Shown: one piece after another, positions 51,501 to 63,500 of the stretch
Position numbering within the stretch: the stretch's first letter is position 1
Layout: each line of letters opens with the position of its first letter
Source of the DNA: Salminus brasiliensis
Lineage: Eukaryota; Chordata; Actinopteri; Characiformes; Bryconidae
DNA length: 64,000 bases
Direction of reading: 5' to 3'
Assembly: GCF_030463535.1 (NCBI RefSeq)
Contig: NC_132878.1
Span: 20,832,925-20,896,924, forward strand
The notes under the pieces: generated by a model
Told to the model about the DNA's origin: nothing
Databases searched by the model: none
What the model saw: the letters and a program-made list of their open reading frames with translations, nothing else
Program-made: the position numbers and the translations under genes

Positions 51501-54500
51501 AGCTCTCTGATAAATGCTATCCTGGGAGAAGACCTGTTGCCATCAGGAACCCTCTGTGCCTGTACTTCAGTCATCATACAGATTGAAGCCAATGTAACAG
51601 ACTCCAGCTACACAGCTGAAATTGAATTCATCTCAAAAGAGGTACACAGACTATACATTTTTCTAAGAGCACATATGGAATTTCAAATGAAATTGATCAT
51701 TACTGTAATCTTTAAAGTTACTAGGGTGTAGTGGTATAAAGGATAAAGGTGCACGTATTCGTCACTGTACAGTGTGGACTGTACAGCGAAATGTGTCCTC
51801 CGCATTTAACCCATCTGGTAGTGAACACACTCACACACACACACGTGTTAGGGGCAGTGAGTACACACACATACCCAGAGCGGTGGGCAGCCAACTCCAG
51901 CGCCCGGGGAGCAGATAGGGTAAAGGGCCTTGCTCAAGGGCCCAACAGTGGCAGCTTGCCGAGCCCGGGAATCGAACCCACAACCCTGTTATCGATATCC
52001 CGGCGCTCTAACCGCTGAGCCACCACTGCCCCACTTCAGTATGTGTATTCATACTGAACTGTCATGGTATGGGGGAATACACAGTACAAGCTATTAGAGT
52101 AATGTCACAAGCATGTGTTCCACTTGGAAAACAAGCTGTAATCTAATGGAATTGCATGGTGGTGTGGGAACTGTAATACGTTCAGGAGTACCGCTATGGT
52201 AACCATAGTCTTATTTGTCCCCCCTTTCTCTCACTTGTCTCTCTCCCTCTTGCTGCCATGTGTAGATGGAGAGAATGCTTGTTTTTATCTCTCTTTATTT
52301 TTTATTTCTTCTTCCTGAAAATAGTAATCCATAGTTACAACCCATAGCTACAATACTTTAAGAGTGACTGGGCACACATTATTTGTTAGCTCTTTTAGCC
52401 TTGTAGATCCTGTGCAAAATATGGAAAGGAACCTTGAATGCATAATGACTCTATTTACAATAAATTACTAAATTGTGTCCCTGCAATTCTTAGCTGAACC
52501 ATCATTTAAATACATCAGACATGAAGAAGTAGTTAGTAGTTCTGTAGAGGAACAATGTTAGTGTTAAAAAAACATAAATTATAACATTCAGTTCTTTTAA
52601 ACTCTGGTACTGCAATTGAATGGGAAAGTAAATCATTTTGTAATAAAAACTGCAGCTTTACTTTCGCAACACTGCTCTTACTACGAAATTCATGTAGTAT
52701 ACCCAAGGCTTAAATGAACAAAATCAAACAGACAGTGAATATTTTAGATCAGAGATATTTCAGAGAATTTCATAATTCACTTAACACTTAATTTTGAGAA
52801 GAAGTCTTTGCTGGGTGCAGTGTGACTGGAGTGTTCCTGTAAGTAAACGTTTAATGAAATTTACTGCATTTAGCAGACACTCTTATCCAGAGCGACTTAC
52901 AAGGTTACTCATATTACATAAGTGGACTAATGTAGTGTTAGGAGTCTTGCCCAATGACTCTTATTGGTGTAGCGCAGCAGTCACCCAGACCAGGAATTGA
53001 ACCCCAGTCTTCCATGTGGTGAGGTAGCTCACTGGTAGGTAGTGGTGTTATCTGTTGCACCACACCAATCACCACTCTCATGAAATCTTGTTGTGTGAGG
53101 CTTCTGACTGTAAAAGTTTCTATCTGTCCTTCAGGCTTGGGAAGATGAACTCAAGACCATTCTTAATGTGTTATCGAATGATGGCGAGGAAAAGGACAGT
53201 GCAGTGATCGACACAGCAAAAAACAAGATTTCAGCACTGTATGGAGAAAAAGGTCTTTCCATGACCCTAAAAGACCTCATGAAAGCTGACAATTTCTCTG
53301 ATATTCCAGAGTTTCTCAACTGTAAACCTAAAAAGATAATTTGTAAAAAGGTAAGACGATGTAGGCTTTGTTGTTAAGAATGGGAATTCTGAGTACAAAG
53401 AGGGAATCATTCTACTTACCGTACATATAGTACAAGTTACTTCTTTCTTGTTAATGTCTGTACATTATGTGTTTAACACCAGGCCCTAGATCTTGCAGAT
53501 GAAACTCAGTGTTACGTTCAGCATGATCGGTCAAGTCCAGGAGGATGGTACTGGCCAGTAGTGAAGAGTGTGACCATTAAGGTTCCAAACTGTAAAGACC
53601 TTCTGGAACACACTGTTTTAGTGGATCTGCCTGGACTTGGAGACTACAACAAGAGCAGAGATCAGATGTGGAGATCGGTGATTATTGCTATTATTTCATT
53701 ATTAGTCAGGGTCTCCTTTCCCCGTCATGAGAGTACTGCAAAGTACAGTTGATGAGTTTGCAAACAGTGAGCCAAAATAAGTTTAATATGAACTTAAGCT
53801 TAAGTTAATTAAGCTGGTTAATTGTTTTAGTTCAACACTACTTCACAACAATAGAATCTAATGTAGCCTAAATCACCACATGTTTCTGTCACAAGTTCTC
53901 AAACCTCAAACAGACATTGTGTAGTTTGTTAAATGATGTGATTATTAGGCATGCAGTTGACATAGTACTGTAAGCTATTTGTCATACACTTTTTTTTATA
54001 ATCATTATATTTGATAAAAGATGTTCTGACCCCAGAAACCTCACTTTAAATAAAATTACTTACTAACCAATGCTGTAAATAGTATTTGAAAATATATATA
54101 AATAATCATCTCAAGAACAGCCATGGCTTAAATCCCAGCAACTGTTCACAGTTCACTGTTGCTGATTACATTTCCTTGTAATGTTATGAATTATAATATT
54201 CTCTGATGTTCTGCAGAAACTGAGAGATTGTTCTACAGTGTGGATTGTAAGTGAAATAAACCGTGCTGGCTCTGACGATGACGCCTGGAAGATTTTAACT
54301 AGCAGCATAACAGACTTGGCACAAAGAGGAGAGTGTAGGAGCCTCTCCTTTATCTGTACCAAGACTGATGACATCGACCCACAGAACTACATGCGGTTAG
54401 TTAATTTATGATGGGATTACAACAAAATTAAAAATAAACACAAGCAGGGTATGTAACAAATCATGACCAAACCATGAACAGATGATCAAAGAGATTACAT

Positions 54501-57500
54501 ATACATACATACAAATTACAAGATACACTTGGGGGGGATTATAAAGGGACAGGGCTCGGAATGAATAACACCTGGAGACACGACAAAGCAAGTGTTATGC
54601 TTTAAAATGTATCTTGCTCAAGGGCCCAACAGTGGCAGCTTGTTGAGCCCGGGTATCAAACCCATAACCCTGTCATATATATACACACGTGGACAAAATT
54701 GTTGGTACCCCTCAGTTAATGAAAGAAATACCCACAATGGTTACAGAAATAACTTCAATCTGACAAAGTAATAATTAATAAAAAAATTTATGAACATGAA
54801 CAAATTAAAATCCGACACTGATTTTGAACCATGCTTCAACAGAATTATTTTCAAAAGTAAACTCATTAAACAGGACTGGACAAAAATGATGGTCCCCCTA
54901 TAAATAATGTGACCAAAGGGACATGTTAAATCAAGGTGTGCCCATTAATTAGCATCACAGGTGTCTACAATCTTGTAATCAGTTAGTGGGCTTAAATATA
55001 GGGCTACAGGTAGTCACTGTGCTGTTTGGTGACATGGTGTGTACCACACTCAACATGGATCAGAGGAAGCGAAGGAAAGAGTAAAGTCTCAGGAGATTAG
55101 AAAGAAAATTATAGACAAGCATGTTGTAAGGGGTGGCTCTAGGGCAAGGCCTCCTCCTGCCACCAGGGGGAGGCCCCGAGTCACCCCAGCCAGTAATCGA
55201 GCCCAATTCCCTACACCTGGGCAGTAGGCTATATAGGCACACAGATCCAGTTGCCCCACTGCTGGATCTTTTGATTCTGGTGGTGTGTGTATCTGTGTGC
55301 CTGTGTAGGTTTCGAGTGGAAGGCTGAGTGTGTGTCACTCCCCTTCGTGTGTCTCTCCCGAGTCTGTCTCCCTGTGTCTGTGCAGTGTGTGTGTCTGTGT
55401 GTGTGTGTGCGCGTAGCACACATACACTCGTGTACCAGAGGAAAGCAGGAGTGTCTGTCTTCTCTGGTGTGTGTGTCTGTGTGTGTGTGTGTATGTGTGT
55501 GTGTTTGCACACATACACTCGTTTTACAGAGGAAGGCAGGAGTGTCTGTCTTCCCTGGTGTGTGTGTATGTGTGTGTGTTTGCAACATCAGTGTAAGATC
55601 ACACCATCCGTCGTTGTTTGGGCCAAAGTAGACTTCATGGGAGACGACCAAGGAGGACACCATTGTTGAAAACAAATCATTAAAAAGCCAGACTGGAATT
55701 TGCCAAACTACGTGTTGACTCTTCATCATAGAATCTACTATGTTATCAGAGGGTGCTTAAGGAAAATGTGAAACCATATATCCAAACTGAGACTAAAGTG
55801 GAGATGGTATTTATTAATGAAGATCCTGTTTATGAAGACAATATTTAATTTGGCGCGGGGGGGGGCTGTATTTAATGACTGTATGTCTAACAAACATACA
55901 TTTTTGTTGTAATGCAGACTGAAAAAACTGAAGCATGACAACTTGCAGATTACACAAGAGGAAAGATGCATTATGCACAGAAATGAAACAGCCAAGGAAA
56001 TGGTGAAGAATACTTTTCATCAAATACATACAGTAAAGGTATGCTTTCATACATTATTTTTTCTACTGTAAGAAAGCCATGAACAACAATTTGTTCTTTG
56101 ATTACCTGTGATCCGACCAGTATTGTGTGTCATTCTCAAAACAGCAAAAATACAAAACATATGAAGTGTTTTTGATTTATGGAAATACAGTACAATATTG
56201 TAATAGCTACCAAGTCCTTATAAACACCAGACACTGATATGTTTCCAGGTAGCTGGCTGAAGAACCATGGAAAAATACTTAAACCTACACCACTTTTATT
56301 TAGCAAAATACTAGTCATTTTATTTATTTCTTTTTATTTTCATTTTCATTTTAATTTGAGGCTTATGATTAAGTGCGCTGTCTCCCAACTGCACAAATGC
56401 AGTGCAGTTCAAGTGCTGTTGTTCATGCCAGCTTTAAAATCTTGCACTATGTTGCTCTCAACCAATATTCGCTGAGCGGGCTTCCAGGCATTTGTAATTT
56501 TGCAATGGTGATCACACACCAGCTGCACATTTTTAGAGTGATAGTTCTTTCTGTTCACATACTGGTCTTCGTGCATCTGAGGCGCCTGTATCCTGATGTG
56601 TGTTCCATCAATAACACAACAAACGTGTGGAAAGCTGGTTTATAAAAAATCTTAATGACCCCTTGCTCCTGACAGGACAGGAACTTAACCCCCCTGTTAT
56701 GTTCATTTGCCAGGAACAAATGCTGTTCCTGGGTCAGTTCGACCCAGTGTGTGTTTAATTATCCAAAATATGTCTGAAACCAAAAGAATCCTAACAAGCA
56801 GTGTGAATATTTAAGTACTAACTCCCTTACTAATTATTCTATAAAAATTTAGTGCAATGGTGTTCCTTACCTCTAACAGGTAATGGTTCAATTAGAATAA
56901 TTCACCTGTTTTTGATTACCAACAGCTCAGCAGATGAGCCCTGTTCTTTTGGACAGTTAGTTCCGACCATTGTGAGCTTTCTCTTTAGAAGCTCCTGACC
57001 GATATTGTAGTTTGTGAAAAAATTGTCACAGGTTATGTTGTGCCCCCTGAGACCCTGTGCCATGTCGAGCACGACCCTTGTGCCCTGATTCTTTTTTTGG
57101 GGCTCCTTCAACCGGCTTTCCAGTGTAAATCTGCATGTTCAATGCATAGCTGGTGTTTGCATCACATGCTGCCCAGATTGTTATCCCATATTTAGCTGGT
57201 TTGGAAGGCATGTATTGCCTAAATGGGCAGCGACCTCTGAATGCCACCAGCCTTTCATCCACTGTGATATTAGGGCCTGGGTTGTAGAGTACTGGAAGTT
57301 GCTCTACCCACTTGTCCCAAACTGTCCTAATAGCTGCCAGCTTGTCTCTCTCCAGTCTACCAGCCCTAGTCTCTCGATTACCAAACCAGATTACTCTGGA
57401 GAAAATGTGAAAAGTCTCCAGAGACATTGTGGCTCGAAATATAGCCCTGCCTGTCTCTGCATCCCACAGACTGGCTGTCGATTCATCCTTCGACTTATAG

Positions 57501-60500
57501 ACCCTAGCCAGGATGAGGAGCCCCAAATACGCATCTTAATGTGTTTTGTCCAGCTCCTTCCACTTCTCCCCAAAAACACGCCTCTCTTTTAGATGAGTTA
57601 TTTTCTGTATTGAATCTGGCATGACCAGCTCAAAAGCTGACTTGATGTCAGTCACACAACTCACTGCCATCCTAGTGGGCCCTGGCACTGTCTTTATCAT
57701 GTTTTCTGCTGACAGTTTTGCCTGATGCATATTTGGGGATGAAGACCACTGTATTTAAACATTTTTTTACATGAATGTCTTGCTTGGAGAAATACAAATA
57801 GCAATTCCCTCATCTGGTTCAAAATCAGAATCATTAGAATCAGAATTTAGCTCAAGATAGTCTTCGTCTTCAGACACATCCTCCTCTATTTCACTGTCAT
57901 GATCAATGATGACTTCCAGAGCCTCCACAGTCAATACCAGGTCCTGCTGCTCATTTTCATGAATGTAGTTTAAAATTAGTTTTATGTTCTCTGTGAAATG
58001 CTACACTAATTTACCATACAATGACTCAGTATATACCTTATCACTATAAAGTGATAGCTAATCGAAGAGTGAAATGGTGACTAAGCGTCTTCCAGTGCTT
58101 GATTCACAGCAACCTGGTTGCAATGACCCCAAGGGAAAACAGCCCTCCAGTGTCCATTGATAAAAAAAGTCTAATCACAATTTGTTTTACATTTAGTCAC
58201 TGTGCAATCGTGTGTTATTTTAATGTATTAAAGTTTTTACAACATTAAGGAGACAGGAAATATGGAAAATAAGGAGAACCTATATTTAAGCAAATTTGTT
58301 CGAACACAATGGTTATACACATTGAGGTTAAAGTTCATTTTCTTCTTTGTTTTTTCCCCACTAGAAACACTTCAACTGTGATGATGATAATTTCTTTTCT
58401 GTGTACACTGTAAGTTCAAGAGAATTCACCAAGACAAATCCAATTCTCAACCCAGAGCAAACAGGTAATCCATAACACATGTTAAATATAATATGATTAT
58501 TTTGATTGACAAACTTATGCAATAATATATAATATTATGCAATAAAACCTCAGCAAACATTTCATGAAATGTTTTTTAAATAAAGTTTGAATTGAGTGGT
58601 TATGTGATTTCTGTTGTTTACATTGCACTAGAACAACAAAAGATACAATACAGTGCCTGAATGATCAATTGTACATTTAAAAAATAACCATAAGAATAAT
58701 CTATTTGCATGACATGTTCTAATCTAAATGTATGTAGAGATACCCAAACTAAGGGAACTCTTGAAGAAGTACAGCAAGAGTCATACAAATGAAATACAGC
58801 ATCACTACATCTCTGGAGCAATCGGAATCCTGTCTTTAATTGAAGGTTCCAAGGAGAGCAACGATGATATGGTACGTCACATCATAAATTTAAGAGTTTC
58901 TTCATCTGTTAATTTTTTTTTCCATTATTCTTTTTATGTTCTTTTTTTTTTTATACTGAAATCCCCAAAAGGCTGTTGTATTTGAGAAGACCAAAACATA
59001 ATAGAGGGCTGGGCTGGAAAAATGGGCTTACATGTTTTTTTTTCTGGTCAACTATAAAACTTAATGATTTCATAACACACAATGCCTTAAATTTAAATTT
59101 AATGTAAATTGTCAGTGCTCCCACAAGACCCAAATACCCAAATAAATTCACATTGATTGATCATGTTTTAACCATTTAGAAAGAGGGACTTTTTAAATTG
59201 AGGCATAATTCTTGGCTAATATGTACTTGGGAAAAATATTTTTAACTCCTAAAATTCCTTATTTCTGTTTTTGTTTTTTATGGGGGCGTTTAAGGAGTAT
59301 GAAGTGAAAGGGCGGGGCAATGATTGGTTCTCTGATATATTCTGAAATAATTTATTCTTAAAAGTCTTAGTACATTAAAATCTAGAACCAGTTTTAAGCT
59401 TGCTGCACATGTAATTGTTGACCCACTTGTCCCTGAAGAATTCTGTACCTATGATTTGTAAATCTATGTTAATTCCACCGCTCCTAAAAGGGGAAGATCA
59501 GAACTTCTTTAGTGTTTAGTCATGTGTTCTCTGGAGTGACGAATCATGCCTTTCTGTCTGGCAATCCATTAGAAGAATGGTCAAAAATTCCCATAAACAC
59601 ACTCCTTAACCTTGTGGAAAGTCTTCCCAGAAAAGTTGAAGCTGTTATAGCTTCGACGACGGCTCAACATGATATTAAACCCTGTGTGTGTTTGTTTGTG
59701 TGTGTGTGAGTGTGTGAGAGTTGATGTTAAGAAATTTTAATTGTATGACCATGTTTTTTCCTTGTCTTTCCTTTTGATTTTCAAATTCCTTCAATTCAAA
59801 AAAGAATATCTAGACAATCTTGTGTGAAACTGATATACAATCAGCTCATTACTGTCTTATTTGAATAAAAGGCCTTTGTATTTAAAATACAAATTCAGAA
59901 TTTATACACTAAAATATGTTTTTATAAACATTTATGTTTTAGATGGAAGAGAAGTCAAAATTATACAAGAACTTAGAAAATAAGTTTCGGAATGCACTAC
60001 AACACTTGGTTCAATACTGTGGAAAAATCCAAAGCTCCCTGGAAGAACTTCTCTTAAAAGGAGCAAAAGAATCTGAAGAAAAATGCCTTGCAATTGCAAA
60101 AAAAATAATATCACCAGTAAGTAGTTTTCTTTGAATGTACAATGTATAATCTATGCAATTTTTTTAATCAGTTAAATTGTTTATACTTAAAAGGACATAG
60201 ATGGTCGAGAATTTCACCGAAAACTGACAGCATTGTGCGAAAATGATGGATACTACAGGTCTAGGACGGGGGAAACGCAAGATCTCAATAGGAGTTTGGC
60301 CGAACCAATGGAACAGCAAATTAGTCAAACATACACTGATTTTTTCACGTGAGTAAAAGCAATAGTTTTGGTAAAGCTTACCATTAGTTAAAGTTAGCTT
60401 AACAGATACTGAATACTTGTTTTGGTATAGCAAGAACCCCCATGTAGCTATTAATAACCTAACACATTAATCAACAGCATGTCATCTTCCAATTGACACG

Positions 60501-63500
60501 ACACTTGATCGACCAGTTTGTCAGACGTCTTGTAGACGTTGCTGGTCACAGCACTGCGCCCATTCCTTAAGGGATTTTGTTACTCTTCTCCATAAACTTT
60601 CCATAATCATGTCACACTGCTCCTGTGTCTGATCTTCTCGTTCCAGATGCAATCTATGAATCAATCAATGAAATTCCCAACACTGACTGTTCCATAGCCC
60701 TCTGTGTAGTTATTAGTTATTGTTCCTCCCTCTTTGTGGTGGCCCAAGTCTTCCCTGCATACAGCATTGCAAGCAAGACTGTGCCATTGACATGTGCCAC
60801 TTCAGCACATCCTTCACCTAGTTGAACGCTTTCCATCCTGATTCTGAGATTTCCTTCGCCAAGTCGCGTCTCATGATCACCTCCTGCCCGAGGTACACAT
60901 AGCCTTCCACCTCCTCTATTTCATTGCCACTCTATAAAGTACTTCCTTTCACATTGCTTGAGGCTTCTGGTCCTATGCGACCTTCAGGAGCTTTTCCTTC
61001 CTGAACCTCTCCTCCAGATGCCTTGCAAATGAATACTTAACCATCTGATCCATCATGTTTCATATTTGTGCACTTTTCCATCATCTTCTTAGTCTCCTCC
61101 AAGAGTCTTTCACTTTTCGTGGCCAGTCATTCACTTCTCAGATTCCTTTCACAGAGCCCGAATCTTCCTACAACCTTTGGATCTTCCTACAAACTTTGGA
61201 GACTAAAATGCCCTCTAGCTCCTGATAGCACTTCCTCGTCGTCACTGTTAATAGTGGGAGCATACACATGGATGATTTTTAAGGTGGTCTTTCCTGAGAG
61301 TCAAAGATTCAGCACATCTATTCTCAAGGACACAAGCTGGAGGTAATCTTCAAGGCCCATTTCTTGCTGATGATGAACCCGACACCTCTGACAGGTCTTT
61401 CACCTTCTCCACACCCTACTCTCACAATGCTACCATCTCACATTTATTTCATTTCTCTGACGTGTTTTGCAGAGTCCCAGAACAGGTTCGTCTTTTTCCT
61501 AGACAGCTTCTTGACAACTGAGATTCTTTGCAGCCTCTCGTCACACATATTACACCATGTTGTCCTGGAATGGTCTGACTGACGTGCAGGGTACTGGGGT
61601 CCTTTTTCCAATGCCATGTTTTAGCCTTGTGCTACACAAAAAGTAAATCCTTTTTAAAGGTAAAAAATGTACAGCGAAATGTGTCCTCAGCATTTAACCC
61701 ATCTGTGGTAGTGAACACACACTCACGTGTGTTAGGGGCAGTGAGTTCACACACACACACCCAGAGCGGTGGGCAGGCAACTCCAGCGCCCGGGGAGCAG
61801 AGAGGGTAAAGGGCCTTGCTCAAGGGCCCAACAGTGGCAGCTTGCCAAGCCCGGGAATCAAACTCACAACCCTGTTATCAATAGCCCGACACTCTAACCG
61901 CTGAGCCACCACTCCCCAAACTACCTTTCCAAACTAGAGTGGGGCATATCATCACAGTTTTCTCTCTTTCTGGTGTTTGTATGTTTTTAACAATGAAATA
62001 TATGCATTTGTCACATTATATGATGTCACACACCACCCCCCCCCCCGAACACAATGGTAGTAATGGTAAAATGGCATTTAGCTAAATGTAATGTATTATA
62101 CATCATTTATGTGTTAAACTACATATTTGTTTTCTTTTAACTTACTGATTCATTTCTTGGATTCATAGACAGCTGATGACCTATTTTAAATGCCTCTTTT
62201 TTTAGAGTCCAAGTAACTGAGAAATCACTGTTAGCATGCATTGATAAGTTCATCATCATTCCAGATGACTTGATTACAAACTATAATAATTCTCCAGTGC
62301 TGAGACACATGCTGAAATTTCTTCAAACTCAGGTAAACAGAACATTGCGTTATAATCTGCATTTGGTTTATGTGATAGCTGCTATACATCAGTCATGTGA
62401 CAGTTTCATATGATCTCCTATTATTTGTCATTTATTTATTTAGAAAAAGTACAGTTTCAAGCCTCTATTATAGTTTTGAATCATTTTGCAACCAATTATG
62501 TACAAGCTATTGTAGATGTTTCATGAAATCATTGTTCTCTACTAACTGAGTTTTTAATATGTTTTAATGAAAGTCATTCATCAATTATATACATTGTTAT
62601 ATTTGTACATGAATTATGTACTAATATATTTTGGCTTTTTAATGTCTTACAAACAGGAAATGAAACTGAAGACAGAGCTCACTCAAACAATTATTGAGCG
62701 AAAGAAAGAAATATACGATATTCCTTCTGCTCACATTAAAGAAACGATGCAGCAAGCCTACAAATGTAAGTTATTGCTCATGATATTTTCAAGATTAATT
62801 TGGCCTAATCTAACTCTAAAATGCAAATGTGAACAACTTTGCGCTGTATTAGGTGCTGCTGACATTACTGGACCCGGCTCTATGAAAAAGAAGCAGGACA
62901 TGCTGTTGAATCACATAGAAAGATCAAAAAGTACAATGTTCCAGAACGCAAGGAGAGAGATGCTTGATGAGCTGTATAAAATACTGGTTTGTATTTGTAC
63001 AATATTGTGCAACGGTCTTAGGGAAGAAAGAAGAAAATTATTATAAACTTTATATCAGCAGTAACTGTATTTATGTCAGTAAAAAAACAGCAGAATAAAT
63101 ACAAACATAAATAAATATAGTTTTAAAAAGTTTAATTGTCCTGTTTGTCAAGTTATGTAGGTTAAAAAAAAAGAATTCTGGAAGATTGACTGCTGACTTC
63201 TCTGTGAACTCCAGCCACTGTATGGATTTATTTAGTTTCATCAGCAGCTCACCAAATTTACTTTAATAAGGGACTGATACACTAGGTGATAGAATAGGTG
63301 TTGGATGGGAACTGTAATATAGTTAAGAGTACTGTTAAATATAGTTACTACCACATACACTTATTGATGTTGCTTATTTGTTTTTCTAAATTCTAAATTA
63401 AAAGTTTATTAAATTTGCTTTTCACATTATGGTCTCATTCTCTTTAAAAGAATTTCACAATGGAGATCCAAACAACATTAGAAAAGTCAATGGAATATGC

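Noticed and set aside
55060-55729. Long open frames on both strands (up to 166 codons) rich in Thr/His or Cys/Val
   Set aside because: They are translations of a GT/CA-rich tandem repeat within an LTR-like insert, not a cysteine-rich protein.
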